Assembly: GCF_007859635.1 (NCBI RefSeq)
Contig: NZ_CP042306.1
Coordinates: 1,302,001 to 1,366,000 of the forward strand
Reading direction: 5' to 3'
DNA length: 64,000 nt
Source: Sphingomonas panacisoli
Lineage (GTDB): Bacteria; Pseudomonadota; Alphaproteobacteria; Sphingomonadales; Sphingomonadaceae
The first letter of the stretch is position 1. Every line of letters begins with the position of its first letter. Of this stretch, positions 1 through 8,489 are shown one piece after another. Made by a program: the position numbers and the translations under genes. Below the pieces are notes generated by a model. It saw only the letters and a list, made by a program, of their open reading frames with translations. It did no database searches and was not told where the DNA came from.

Positions 1-2
1 TG

Positions 3-299
3 CTCGACGGTATCGACGCGCTGGTCGGCTATAACGGCGACCTGATCGCGATTCAGAACGGCGTCGGCCCGGTCCGGATCCTACGGCTCCATCTGTCCAA
101 GACGGGCGATCGCGTCGAGCGGCTTGACGTGCTGGAGCGCGGCAATCCGGCCTGGGGCGAGCCGTCGCTCTGCGTCGTGGTCGGGAACCGGTTGCTCTAC
201 GTCGCCGATCCGCAATGGGACCGCTATGGCGATGGCGGGGTCGCCGCGGCCGACAAACCGGCACGGCCGACCCCGATCCGCGCACTTCGGCTCCGCTGA
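3..299 (+). CDS. C-terminal end of a soluble hypothetical protein (partial)
   Basis: An open frame enters from the left edge and stops at TGA 297-299, giving the last 98 residues. The segment has repeated short hydrophobic beta-like stretches ending in tryptophan/aspartate turns (for example LLYVADPQWDRYGDG), which would fit the last blades of a beta-propeller. No catalytic motif is visible and the N-terminus is outside the window, so no function is assigned. The fold is an inference. Confidence 0.6.
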   Translation, partial: LDGIDALVGYNGDLIAIQNGVGPVRILRLHLSKTGDRVERLDVLERGNPAWGEPSLCVVVGNRLLYVADPQWDRYGDGGVAAADKPARPTPIRALRLR

Positions 300-312
300 C
301 CTTCTCGCGAGC

Positions 313-327
313 ATAACGCGCCCTTAA
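313..327. promoter_or_regulatory. CtrA-type box, one mismatch (ATAA-N7-TTAA)
   Basis: ATAA, seven bases, then TTAAC lies 24 bases before the ATG of the diguanylate cyclase gene. The alphaproteobacterial CtrA consensus is TTAA-N7-TTAA, so one base differs. Binding is inferred, not shown. Confidence 0.35.
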
Positions 328-351
328 CGATGACGGGCCTACGCGCGGACT

Positions 352-1544
352 ATGTCCGACGGTACGCATCGAACGATCGACGACGCCCTGCTCAGAGCGC
401 GGGTCAACGCGGTCTATGCGCTGGCGCTGCCGACGATCGCGATGGACCTGCTCGGTTCGGCGCTGATGGCGATGTATTTCTGGACCCCGGAGCGCTCGGG
501 CGGGTTGTTCGCCTGGCTCGCCACGACCGTCGTGTTGTGCGCCGCCCGGACCGGTGCCGCGGTAGGATTTCATAGGGGAAACTCGATCCCGTCCCCGCGC
601 GCTCGGTGGCGCGACTGCTGATGCTGTTCGCCGGCTTGTCGGCGATCCTTTGGAGCGGCGCGGTCGGCTGGATGCTGGCGGTCGGCACCGACAACCAAGT
701 CATGTTCGTCGTCTGCATCACGCTCGCCGCGATCAGTATGACGATCGCCAACGTCGCGTATTGGCCGGTCTATGTGATCTTCGCGATCCCGGTGTCGTTG
801 TCGGCGGCGTTCGGGCTCGCCATCTCGGGCCGACCGGGGCATGCGGTGCTGGCAGGGGCGGGATTGGCGCTGGCGGTGTCGATGTCCGCGATCAGCCGCC
901 GGCTCGGCAACCAGATCACGCGTGCGTTCAGTCTCGCCACGGCGAACCAGGCGTTGGTGGATTCACTCGGCGAACGGGGTCGCGAACTCGAACAGGCCTG
1001 CGACGCGCTCGAACGCGTCAGCCGCACCGATCCGCTGACCGGGCTCGCCAATCGCCGCTCGCGCGACATGCGGCTCGCTGACGAGTGGACGCGGGCGATG
1101 CGGAGCGGCGGGTCGCTGGCGGTGGTCGCGATCGACGTCGATCGGTTCAAGCGGTTCAACGACACGCACGGCCATGACGAGGGCGACCGCGCGCTGCAGG
1201 CGGTCGCCGCGATGCTCGAACAGGGCATCCGCGTACCCATCGATCTCGCCGCGCGACAGGGCGGGGAGGAGTTCATGCTGATCCTGCCCGGCGTCGATCT
1301 GGCCGGTGCCGCATCGATCGCCGAGCGCGTCCGCGTGATGGTCGCCAAGTGCAGCGCCGACCCGGCGTACGCGCTTCCAGAGAAGATCACGATCAGCCTT
1401 GGCGTTGCGGCGATGGAGCCGGCGCTCGGCCGGTCGATGCACGAACTGACCATCGCCGCCGATGCCGCGCTCTATCAGGCGAAACTCGGCGGCCGGAACC
1501 GCTACGAACTGGGTACGATCCGGCCCGTCGCCAGCGCCGCCTGA
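352..1544 (+). CDS. Membrane-bound GGDEF diguanylate cyclase, encoded in two frames
   Basis: Makes cyclic di-GMP from two GTP. The N-terminal part (ATG 352, ending in its own frame at 621) holds the first membrane helices. The rest (frame of 582-1544) holds further helices, a short helical linker and a GGDEF domain with an intact GGEEF active site and DPLTGLANRR start. The RxxD inhibitory site reads VPID, so product inhibition at that site is probably lost. The two frames join at 576-582, G GGA AAC, a canonical -1 slippery heptamer. A -1 slip gives a 397-residue protein; one missing G in the GGGG run (575-578) would do the same. The GTG at 606 has no ribosome-binding site, so an independent second gene is unlikely. 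Confidence 0.75.
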
Positions 1545-1565
1545 CCACGCGCAACGCGCGCTAAT

Positions 1566-1580
1566 TGCGAGTCATTCTCA
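1566..1580. promoter_or_regulatory. Fur-like operator dyad upstream of the nuo operon
   Basis: TGCGAGTCATTCTCA is a 7-1-7 imperfect dyad: the right half matches the GC-rich variant of the Fur half-site exactly and the left half agrees at five of seven positions. It lies 85 bases before the nuoA start, in the only sizeable gap in front of the operon. Iron control of an Fe-S-rich complex is plausible; binding is inferred. Confidence 0.4.
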
Positions 1581-1655
1581 CGCCTCTCGCCCTTGCCCGT
1601 TTTGGGGTGCCGTCCTAGAGGGACCGCAACGCTTCGCACTCGCGAGAGAAAGCCT

Positions 1656-2030
1656 TTGGTCGACCTATCGCAATATCTGCCGATCCTCCTGTTCCTGGGG
1701 GTCGCGCTCGCCCTGAGTTCCGCCTTCGTGTTCCTGCCGATGATCGCCGCGCGGTTCACCGGCGCGCACAAGCCGAACCCGGAAAAGCTCAGCGAATATG
1801 AGTGCGGCTTCCCCGCGTTCGAGGATCCGCGCAGTCAGTTCGACGTGCGGTTCTACCTCGTCGCGATCCTGTTCATCATCTTCGATCTCGAAGCGGCGTT
1901 CATCTATCCCTGGGCGGTCAGCGTGTTCGAGCTCGGCTGGGTGGCGTGGGGGTCGATGATGATCTTCATCGCCGAACTGGCGTTGGGCCTTGTCTACGCA
2001 TGGAAGAAGGGAGCGTTGGATTGGGAATGA
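1656..2030 (+). CDS. nuoA: NADH-quinone oxidoreductase subunit A
   Basis: Small membrane subunit of respiratory complex I, next to the quinone-binding junction. The 124 residues hold three transmembrane helices and the conserved loop [20 protein letters not shown]. The start is taken as TTG 1656 (protein begins [13 protein letters not shown]): GAGAGAA sits a few bases upstream and the length suits the family. The open frame reaches back to 1593, but that extension is Arg-rich and unlike NuoA. First gene of the operon; its stop overlaps nuoB by four bases (ATGA). Confidence 0.93.
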   Translation: MVDLSQYLPILLFLGVALALSSAFVFLPMIAARFTGAHKPNPEKLSEYECGFPAFEDPRSQFDVRFYLVAILFIIFDLEAAFIYPWAVSVFELGWVAWGSMMIFIAELALGLVYAWKKGALDWE

Positions 2031-2596
2031 GCAATCTGATCACCCCGCATTCCGGCCCCGTCGAGCTGCCGATGAACACCGGCGCCGGCGCGATCCAGCC
2101 CGATCAGGCGTTCTTCGACGGCCTGAACGGCGAGCTGACCGACAAGGGTTTCCTGGTCACCTCGACCGAGGAGCTGTTCCAGTGGGCGCGTACGGGCTCA
2201 CTGTGGTGGATGACATTCGGCCTGGCGTGCTGCGCGGTGGAAATGATTCACGTCAACATGCCGCGCCACGATCTCGAACGCTTCGGCGCCGCGCCGCGCG
2301 CATCGCCGCGTCAGTCGGACGTGATGATCGTCGCCGGCACGCTCTGCAACAAGATGGCGCCGGCGCTGCGCAAGGTCTACGACCAGATGTCGGAGCCCAA
2401 ATACGTCATCTCGATGGGCAGCTGCGCTAATGGCGGCGGCTATTACCATTACAGCTACAGCGTCGTGCGCGGCTGCGACCGGATCGTGCCGGTCGATATC
2501 TACGTTCCCGGCTGTCCGCCGACCGCCGAGGCATTGCTCTACGGCATCATGCAGTTGCAGCGGAAGATTCGCCGGTCGGGAACGATCGAGCGGTGA
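2027..2596 (+). CDS. nuoB: NADH-quinone oxidoreductase subunit B
   Basis: Carries the terminal [4Fe-4S] cluster N2 that hands electrons to quinone. Cluster ligands are visible as the adjacent pair Cys68-Cys69 (LACCAVEM), Cys133 (GSCANGG) and Cys163 (PGCPP). The 189 residues are usual for the family. The ATG at 2027 shares ATGA with the nuoA stop, and the stop overlaps the GTG of nuoC, so translation is probably coupled. Confidence 0.97.
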   Translation: MSNLITPHSGPVELPMNTGAGAIQPDQAFFDGLNGELTDKGFLVTSTEELFQWARTGSLWWMTFGLACCAVEMIHVNMPRHDLERFGAAPRASPRQSDVMIVAGTLCNKMAPALRKVYDQMSEPKYVISMGSCANGGGYYHYSYSVVRGCDRIVPVDIYVPGCPPTAEALLYGIMQLQRKIRRSGTIER

Positions 2597-3498
2597 AGTC
2601 GTCCGCGCCCGCCTATACCCCCAATGACGGTGTGATCGACGCGGCCGAGAAGACGCTCGGCAAGCGCGTGCTGTCGAGCCTCGAAGCCGCGTACGAAGTG
2701 TCGTTCACGATCGACCGCGAAAGCCTCGTCGAGACGATGATCCTGCTGCGCGACACGCCGGGGCTCGAATATCAGCAGCTGATGGAGATCGCCGGGGTCG
2801 ATTACCCGGAGCGGCCGGACCGGTTTGAAGTGGTCTATTGCCTGCTCTCGCTGACCCGCAATCACCGTATCCGCGTCCATGTCCAGGCCGACGAGATCAA
2901 GCCGGTGCCGTCGGTGACGGGGATCTGGCCGGTCGCGGGCTGGCTCGAGCGCGAAGTGTACGACATGTACGGCGTGCTGTTCGAGGGGAACCCGGACCTA
3001 CGCCGCATCCTGACCGACTATGGCTTTGTCGGGCATCCGCAGCGCAAGGACTTCCCGCTGACCGGCTATGTCGAGTTGCGCTATTCGGAAGAGACCAAGC
3101 GCGTCGCGTACGAGCCGGTGAAGCTGGCGCAGGATTTCCGTACGTTCGACTTTATGTCGCCGTGGGAAGGCGCGGAATACGTCCTGCCGGGCGACGAGAA
3201 GGCGCCGGCCGCGGCGCCGCCGCCGCCAACGCCTCCCGCACCGCCGCCCCCAACGCCCAAGGCAACCGAAACGTCGGCGCAGACCGGGGCAGGGAAGGCC
3301 GAGCCTGACGCAAAGCCCAAGCCCGCGCGCAAGCCGCCGGTGAAGAAGGCGGAGGTTGCCGCCGCGCCCGAAGCCGGTGCAGCGCCCAAGCAACGCAAAG
3401 TCGCCGCGAAGCCGCGCGTAAAGCCCGATGCCGCGACCGCCACCGAGCCCGCCAAGCCGGCCCGCGCGCGCAAGAAGCCGGAGCCGAAGAATGGCTGA
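2593..3498 (+). CDS. nuoC: NADH-quinone oxidoreductase subunit C with long Ala/Pro/Lys-rich tail
   Basis: Peripheral-arm subunit of complex I. Residues 1 to about 200 are a normal NuoC core, with the signature around [20 protein letters not shown]. The remaining hundred or so residues are an extension of low complexity: a proline run, then Ala/Lys/Pro repeats ([19 protein letters not shown]) resembling a histone-like or flexible basic tail. The core needs no such tail for electron transfer. GTG start 2593 overlaps the nuoB stop; nuoD starts eight bases before its stop. Confidence 0.95.
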   Translation: MKSSAPAYTPNDGVIDAAEKTLGKRVLSSLEAAYEVSFTIDRESLVETMILLRDTPGLEYQQLMEIAGVDYPERPDRFEVVYCLLSLTRNHRIRVHVQADEIKPVPSVTGIWPVAGWLEREVYDMYGVLFEGNPDLRRILTDYGFVGHPQRKDFPLTGYVELRYSEETKRVAYEPVKLAQDFRTFDFMSPWEGAEYVLPGDEKAPAAAPPPPTPPAPPPPTPKATETSAQTGAGKAEPDAKPKPARKPPVKKAEVAAAPEAGAAPKQRKVAAKPRVKPDAATATEPAKPARARKKPEPKNG

Positions 3499-4726
3499 TT
3501 ATATCGACAAGCAGCTCGACCGGACCGACGCCGAGGATCCGACCACCGGCGACGTACAGATCCAGAACTACACGATCAATTTCGGGCCGCAGCATCCCGC
3601 CGCGCACGGCGTTCTGCGTCTCGTGATGGAGCTCGACGGCGAGATCGTCGAGCGCGTCGACCCGCATGTGGGGCTGCTCCATCGCGGCACCGAAAAGCTG
3701 ATCGAGTACAAGACCTACGCGCAGGCGCTGCCGTATTTCGACCGGCTCGATTACTGCTCGCCGCTGTGCATGGAGCACAGCTTCGTGCTCGCGGTCGAAA
3801 AGCTGCTCGATCTCGAAGTGCCGATCCGTGCGCAATATCTCCGCGTCTTCTTCGCCGAATTGACGCGCATTTCGAATCACATGCTCAACCTCGGTAGCCA
3901 CGTCATGGACGTCGGCGCGATGACGCCGAACCTGTGGATGTTCGAACTGCGCGAGGATTGCCTCAACTTCTTCGAACGCGCGTCGGGCGCGCGGATGCAC
4001 TCGAACTATTTCCGGCCTGGCGGCGTGCATCAGGACGTGCCGCTCAAGCTGTTGACCGACATTGCCGACTGGCTCGACACGCGCGTGCCGCGATTGTTCG
4101 AGGACGCGATCAGCCTGGTCGCCGACAACCGCATCTTCAAGCAGCGCAATGTCGATATCGCCGTCGTGAGCCGCGAGGACGCGGTACGTTGGGGGTTCTC
4201 CGGCCCGATGATCCGCGGCTCGGGCATTCCGTGGGATCTGCGCAAGTCGCAGCCGTACGACGCCTATGCGAAGATGGACTTCGACGTGCCGGTCGGCACG
4301 CGCGGCGACTGCTACGACCGCTTCATGGTCCGCGTCGAGGAAGTCCGCCAGTCGGTCCGCATCATGAAGCAGTGTCTGTCGGAGATGCCCGCCGGCCCGA
4401 TCGCGAGCGACGACCGCAAGGTCGTCCCGCCCAAGCGCGCCGAGATGAAGCAGTCGATGGAAGCGCTGATCCATCACTTCAAGCTCTATACCGAGGGCTA
4501 TCACGTCCCCGCGGGCGACGTGTATGTCGCGACCGAAAGCCCCAAGGGCGAGTTCGGCGTCTATCTGGTCGCCGACGGCAGCAACAAGCCGTACCGCTGC
4601 AAGATCCGCCCGACCGCGTTCAGCCACCTCCAGGCGATGGACTTCATGTCGAAGGGCCACATGCTCGCCGACACAACCGCCATCCTGGGCGCGCTCGACA
4701 TCGTGTTCGGGGAGTGCGACCGGTGA
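3491..4726 (+). CDS. nuoD: NADH-quinone oxidoreductase subunit D
   Basis: 49-kDa-type subunit that lines the quinone pocket with NuoB. The 411-residue protein begins [10 protein letters not shown] and shows the family signatures [14 protein letters not shown] and [13 protein letters not shown] near the N-terminus and an intact C-terminus ending DIVFGECDR. The ATG at 3491 is chosen because the upstream open frame is only the shadow of the nuoC tail. Its last four bases overlap a small inserted gene (GTG 4723). Confidence 0.97.
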   Translation: MADYIDKQLDRTDAEDPTTGDVQIQNYTINFGPQHPAAHGVLRLVMELDGEIVERVDPHVGLLHRGTEKLIEYKTYAQALPYFDRLDYCSPLCMEHSFVLAVEKLLDLEVPIRAQYLRVFFAELTRISNHMLNLGSHVMDVGAMTPNLWMFELREDCLNFFERASGARMHSNYFRPGGVHQDVPLKLLTDIADWLDTRVPRLFEDAISLVADNRIFKQRNVDIAVVSREDAVRWGFSGPMIRGSGIPWDLRKSQPYDAYAKMDFDVPVGTRGDCYDRFMVRVEEVRQSVRIMKQCLSEMPAGPIASDDRKVVPPKRAEMKQSMEALIHHFKLYTEGYHVPAGDVYVATESPKGEFGVYLVADGSNKPYRCKIRPTAFSHLQAMDFMSKGHMLADTTAILGALDIVFGECDR

Positions 4727-5037
4727 AGACGCCGTGGCACACTCTTTATGATGCTGGAGACAAACTCGGCGACCGGTTTGACAAGGGCGGTTCTTTCGCA
4801 TCTTCGAAGATCGTCGGGCTGTTTTATTTTCTGGCGATCTTAGCTGCCATCGCGCTGTCTGCATTCGCCGTTCACCTGTTTGCGAGGGGTTCCACCGTCG
4901 ACAGCTATTTCCAGTCGAATTTTGACACGGTCCTATACGTCACGGCGGGGCTATTCATTGTTTACATGATCGGCCGAGGGTTTTGGGACGCGTTCTGGCA
5001 ATCTGGCAGCCAAACTCACGAGAATAACAATGGCTGA
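4723..5037 (+). CDS. Small two-helix membrane protein inserted in the nuo operon
   Basis: Unrecognised 104-residue protein. Two hydrophobic segments are clear (around residues 31-50 and 67-83: [20 protein letters not shown] and [16 protein letters not shown]), with a polar Asn-rich end. It starts at GTG 4723 over the nuoD stop and ends eight bases inside nuoE, so it is co-translated with complex I. Base composition is clearly lower than its neighbours (about 50-52% GC over the 120 bases I counted, against mid-60s around it), which suggests it was acquired. A role with complex I is inference from position only. Confidence 0.75.
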   Translation: MKTPWHTLYDAGDKLGDRFDKGGSFASSKIVGLFYFLAILAAIALSAFAVHLFARGSTVDSYFQSNFDTVLYVTAGLFIVYMIGRGFWDAFWQSGSQTHENNNG

Positions 5038-5695
5038 AGCCCCTCAAATCCCCGACGAAGCCGAAGTCCGCGCGCGCTGGGGTGATTTCGCGTGGACCGA
5101 CGCGAACGCCGCCAAGGCGAAGGAAGTGATCGGCCGCTATCCGCCGGGCCGCGAGCAATCGGCGTCGATCCCGCTGCTCGATCTCGCCCAGCGCCAGGTC
5201 GGGGCGGAAACCAACACGCAGGGCTGGCTGCCGGTCCCGGTGATCGAGTTCGTCGCGCGGGCGATCGGCGTGCCGTACATGCGCGTCTACGAGGTCGCGA
5301 CCTTCTACACGATGTTCAACATGGCGCCGGTCGGTCGCTATCACGTCCAGGTCTGCGGCACGACGCCGTGCATGCTGGCGGGCAGCGACGATGTGCTGGC
5401 GGCGTGCAAGAACCACGGGCTGGTCAAGGGGCGGACGACGCCTGATGGCCTGTTCACGCTGACCGAGGTCGAGTGCCTGGGCGTGTGCGCCAACGCGCCG
5501 ATGGTCCAGATCAACGACGATAATTACGAAGACCTCGATTACGACCGCACGATCGCGGTGCTCGAGGCGCTGGCGCGGGGCGAGACGCCCGCCGCCGGAT
5601 CGACCATCGGCCGCCGCGCGAGCTGTCCTGAGGGTGGGCCGACCAGCCTGAAGGAAATGGCGACCGAGAACCACGACTACCGGGGGCAATGGTGA
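5030..5695 (+). CDS. nuoE: NADH-quinone oxidoreductase subunit E
   Basis: 24-kDa-type thioredoxin-fold subunit with the off-path [2Fe-2S] cluster N1a. Ligands are Cys109, Cys114, Cys149 and Cys153 (CGTTPC and ECLGVC). The 221 residues include a C-terminal extension of some 40 residues ending in [11 protein letters not shown] 5030 overlaps the preceding small membrane gene; the stop shares its final A with the ATG of the next 55-residue gene. Confidence 0.96.
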   Translation: MAEAPQIPDEAEVRARWGDFAWTDANAAKAKEVIGRYPPGREQSASIPLLDLAQRQVGAETNTQGWLPVPVIEFVARAIGVPYMRVYEVATFYTMFNMAPVGRYHVQVCGTTPCMLAGSDDVLAACKNHGLVKGRTTPDGLFTLTEVECLGVCANAPMVQINDDNYEDLDYDRTIAVLEALARGETPAAGSTIGRRASCPEGGPTSLKEMATENHDYRGQW

Positions 5696-5862
5696 TGCGC
5701 GGGATGAACCCCATTCTCGCGGTGTTCGTGATCATCGGCGCGCTGGTGGTGCTGGGGGTCGTCCTCAAGATCGCCTTCGCGCTGATCGGTATCGTGTTGG
5801 CGGTCGGGATCGTGCTGGTCGCCTTCTACTTCCTGCGTGGTGCGATGGGAGGGCGGCGCTGA
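5695..5862 (+). CDS. 55-residue hydrophobic protein between nuoE and nuoF
   Basis: A short frame joined at both ends by one-base overlaps: TGATG with the nuoE stop and TGATG with the nuoF start. The product ([20 protein letters not shown]...) is almost wholly hydrophobic with a few glycines and a basic end (GGRR), enough for one long or two short membrane helices. The perfect packing against both neighbours is the main argument that it is real. Unrecognised; possibly an accessory small membrane protein of complex I. Confidence 0.7.
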   Translation: MRGMNPILAVFVIIGALVVLGVVLKIAFALIGIVLAVGIVLVAFYFLRGAMGGRR

Positions 5863-7166
5863 TGCTCGCTGACAAGGATCGCATTTTTACCAACGTTTAT
5901 GGCTTCCAGCCCTGGGGTCTGGCGGCCGCGAAGAAGCGTGGTGATTGGGATAACACCAAGAAACTGCTGGAGATCGGCGCCGACACGATCATCGACCGCA
6001 TCAAGGCGTCGGGCCTGCGCGGGCGCGGCGGGGCAGGGTTCCCGACCGGCACGAAATGGGGCTTCATGCCCAAGGAACCGCGGCCCGACCGGCCCAACTT
6101 CCTAGTCATCAACGCCGACGAATCCGAACCCGGATCGTGCAAGGACCGCGAGATCATCCGCCACGATCCGCACAAGCTGATCGAGGGTGCGCTGGTCGCC
6201 GGCTTCGCGATGCGCGCGCGGGCGGCGTACATCTACATCCGTGGCGAGTATATCCGCGAGGCGGAAACCCTCTTCGCCGCGATTGCCGAGGCATATGACG
6301 CCGGGTTGATCGGCAAGAATGCTTGCGGATCGGGTTATGACTTCGACGTGTTCTGCCACCGCGGCGCGGGCGCGTATATCTGCGGCGAAGAAACCGCGAT
6401 GCTCGAAAGCCTGGAGGGCAAGAAGGGTCAGCCGCGCCTCAAGCCGCCATTCCCGGCGGGCGCGGGCCTTTATGGCTGTCCGACCACGGTCAACAACGTC
6501 GAGAGCATCGCCGTCGCCCCGACCATCCTGCGGCGTGGTCCCGAATGGTTCGCGAGCTTTGGCGCGGAGAACAACAAGGGCACCAAGCTCTTCCAGATCA
6601 GCGGGCATGTGAACAAGCCGTGCGTGGTCGAGGAAGCTATGTCGATCCCGTTCCGCCAGCTGATCGAGGAACATTGCGGCGGCATTCGCGGCGGGTGGGA
6701 CAATCTGCTCGCGGTGATCCCGGGCGGATCGTCGGTGCCGCTGGTCCCGGCGGCGCAGATCATGGACTGCCCGATGGATTTCGACGGGCTCAAGGCGCTG
6801 GGCTCGGGTCTCGGCACCGCGGCGGTTATCGTCATGGACAAGTCCACCGACATCGTCCGCGCGATCAGCCGCATCTCGTACTTCTACAAGCACGAAAGCT
6901 GCGGCCAGTGCACGCCGTGCCGCGAAGGTACTGGCTGGATGTGGCGGGTGATGGAGCGGCTGCGCACCGGCGATGCCGACATTTCCGAAATCGATACCCT
7001 GTTCAACGTGACGAAGCAGGTCGAAGGCCACACGATCTGCGCATTGGGTGATGCCGCCGCGTGGCCGATCCAGGGCCTGATCCGCCATTTCCGTCCCGAA
7101 ATCGAGCGGCGCATCGCCGAGCGCGCGGGTGGCGATCTATCCCCGATGCAGGAGGCTGCCGAATGA
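5862..7166 (+). CDS. nuoF: NADH-quinone oxidoreductase subunit F
   Basis: Catalytic NADH dehydrogenase subunit: binds NADH, FMN and [4Fe-4S] cluster N3. The glycine-rich nucleotide site [17 protein letters not shown] is at residues 50-66, the FMN region [12 protein letters not shown] follows, and the cluster ligands are Cys347, Cys350, Cys353 and Cys393. At 434 residues it is of usual length. Its stop overlaps the ATG of an exported protein gene by four bases, and the ribosome-binding site of that gene lies within the last nuoF codons. Confidence 0.97.
   Translation: MLADKDRIFTNVYGFQPWGLAAAKKRGDWDNTKKLLEIGADTIIDRIKASGLRGRGGAGFPTGTKWGFMPKEPRPDRPNFLVINADESEPGSCKDREIIRHDPHKLIEGALVAGFAMRARAAYIYIRGEYIREAETLFAAIAEAYDAGLIGKNACGSGYDFDVFCHRGAGAYICGEETAMLESLEGKKGQPRLKPPFPAGAGLYGCPTTVNNVESIAVAPTILRRGPEWFASFGAENNKGTKLFQISGHVNKPCVVEEAMSIPFRQLIEEHCGGIRGGWDNLLAVIPGGSSVPLVPAAQIMDCPMDFDGLKALGSGLGTAAVIVMDKSTDIVRAISRISYFYKHESCGQCTPCREGTGWMWRVMERLRTGDADISEIDTLFNVTKQVEGHTICALGDAAAWPIQGLIRHFRPEIERRIAERAGGDLSPMQEAAE
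7149..7166 (+). repeat. 18-base direct repeat, copy 1 (end of nuoF plus RBS and start)
   Basis: CAGGAGGCTGCCGAATGA contains the last nuoF codons (QEAAE, stop), an AGGAGG ribosome-binding site and the start of the first exported gene. An identical copy lies at 7861-7878. Confidence 0.85.
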
Positions 7167-7831
7167 CGATGGGGCGGCCCCTGGCGCTGGCGCTAGTCGC
7201 CGCTTGCTGGGTGTTGCCGGCGAGCGGGCAGTATAATTTGCCGACGCCCAACGCGGCCGTACCACCGTCGCGTCCGCTGTCGGAGGTCGATCAGTCGCGC
7301 GAAATGCTGAACCAATACGGCTATTGCGTGATGATCCAGAATTTCGGCAGCACGCGCCGCGCATTGGCGTTGCCCGACGACGCGGCGGTCGAGCGCGCGC
7401 TGATGAAGCTGACGACCAACGACTGCCTTTTTGCCGGCCAGTTGAAGATGTCGCCGGCCTTGTTGCGCGGCGCGGTCTATCGCGCGATGTACATCCACGA
7501 TTTCAGCTATCTTTCGCAGACGATGCGCGCCGCCGTGACTCCCGCGAGCGGACAGCCGGGCGAAGAGGTAGACGCTGCCCCATCGACGATGTTCGGCGGC
7601 TGCGTGGCCAAGCTTGCGCCTACTGCGACGCGCGATTTCGTGATGGCTAGTGCGGCGACGCCGGAAGAGAACAAGGCGCTGGCGGGGCTTGCGAGCGCAC
7701 TCGCCGATTGTCTGCCGCCCAAGCAGGAAATGCGTCTTTCGCGTTGGGGTTTGCAGGCAACTCTGGCTGAGGCCGTGTACAAGCGTACGGTCGCGCAAAT
7801 CGACAAAACCAAGGCTCTGGGGGCGAAGTGA
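7163..7831 (+). CDS. Exported cysteine-containing protein, paralogue 1
   Basis: Unrecognised 222-residue protein with a signal peptide ([20 protein letters not shown], cut near Gly22). The mature part has four cysteines in short motifs ([30 protein letters not shown]), so two disulfides are possible in the periplasm. It is homologous to the next gene: both show FGxCV-x-AP, then a helical stretch, then xDC near the C-terminus. ATG 7163 has a perfect AGGAGG site 7 bases upstream. Its place between nuoF and nuoG is unusual; no enzyme motif is seen. Confidence 0.8.
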   Translation: MTMGRPLALALVAACWVLPASGQYNLPTPNAAVPPSRPLSEVDQSREMLNQYGYCVMIQNFGSTRRALALPDDAAVERALMKLTTNDCLFAGQLKMSPALLRGAVYRAMYIHDFSYLSQTMRAAVTPASGQPGEEVDAAPSTMFGGCVAKLAPTATRDFVMASAATPEENKALAGLASALADCLPPKQEMRLSRWGLQATLAEAVYKRTVAQIDKTKALGAK

Positions 7832-7860
7832 TGTCTGGAAGGAATGCCCCAGCGCATCCA

Positions 7861-7878
7861 CAGGAGGCTGCCGAATGA
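7861..7878 (+). repeat. 18-base direct repeat, copy 2
   Basis: Identical to 7149-7166. Here the vestigial QEAAE-stop codons belong to no gene, but the AGGAGG site and ATG serve the second exported paralogue. This points to a tandem duplication whose left junction included the end of nuoF. Confidence 0.85.
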
Positions 7879-8480
7879 GGTACTTGCTGACGATTGCTGG
7901 ATTGCTCGGCGCTGCGACGGCGCTGCCGGTGCATGCCGAAAAAGAAGTCGATCGCGCCGCGATCGCCGAATGCGTGGTCGATAACGACATCAAGGACGTT
8001 CGCACGCTGCTGAACACGCTGCCGGGCTCGCCCGAGGAGCGCAAAGCCGGGGACCGGATCATGGTCTATTACGGCGGGTGCAACGACAACAAGGTCATGG
8101 CCGGCCAGATCGCCTGGCGCGAACGGGCGGAGATCGCCGACGCTGCGCTGAGGTCGCGCTTCGGCGGCAAGCAGTTCGACGCCGCGTCGCCGGCCCGCGA
8201 CGGTTGGAAGCTGGCGGTGGCGGGAAAGACGGCCGGCACCGATTACGATGCGGGATCGGCGTCGATGCGTCAGTTTGGCGATTGCGTGGTCGCGGTCGCG
8301 CCCGGCGCGGCGGTGCGGCTCGCCCAATCGTCGCGCAAAAGCGATGAGGAAACGGCCGCGATCGCCGCACTTGCGCCGACGCTCAACGATTGCATCGCGC
8401 CGGGTCAGAATTTCAAGGTGAAGCGCGCCGATCTGCGGTTGATCGTCGCCGAGCCGCTGTATCACATGATGGCTAAGTAG
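7875..8480 (+). CDS. Exported cysteine-containing protein, paralogue 2
   Basis: Unrecognised 201-residue protein with a signal peptide (MRYLLTIAGLLGAATALPVHA). Four mature cysteines sit in motifs parallel to the upstream paralogue: ECVVDND, GGCNDNK, FGDCVVAVAP, NDCIAPG. AGGAGG at 7862-7867 precedes ATG 7875. The two copies have diverged well beyond their shared start region, so the duplication is old or under different selection. Periplasmic location is inferred; function unknown. Confidence 0.8.
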   Translation: MRYLLTIAGLLGAATALPVHAEKEVDRAAIAECVVDNDIKDVRTLLNTLPGSPEERKAGDRIMVYYGGCNDNKVMAGQIAWRERAEIADAALRSRFGGKQFDAASPARDGWKLAVAGKTAGTDYDAGSASMRQFGDCVVAVAPGAAVRLAQSSRKSDEETAAIAALAPTLNDCIAPGQNFKVKRADLRLIVAEPLYHMMAK

Positions 8481-8489
8481 CAGACTATA

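Noticed and set aside
606..1544. Independent diguanylate cyclase gene starting at GTG 606
   Set aside because: No ribosome-binding site at 606 and the first membrane helices are encoded just upstream in the other frame, so one gene in two frames is more likely.
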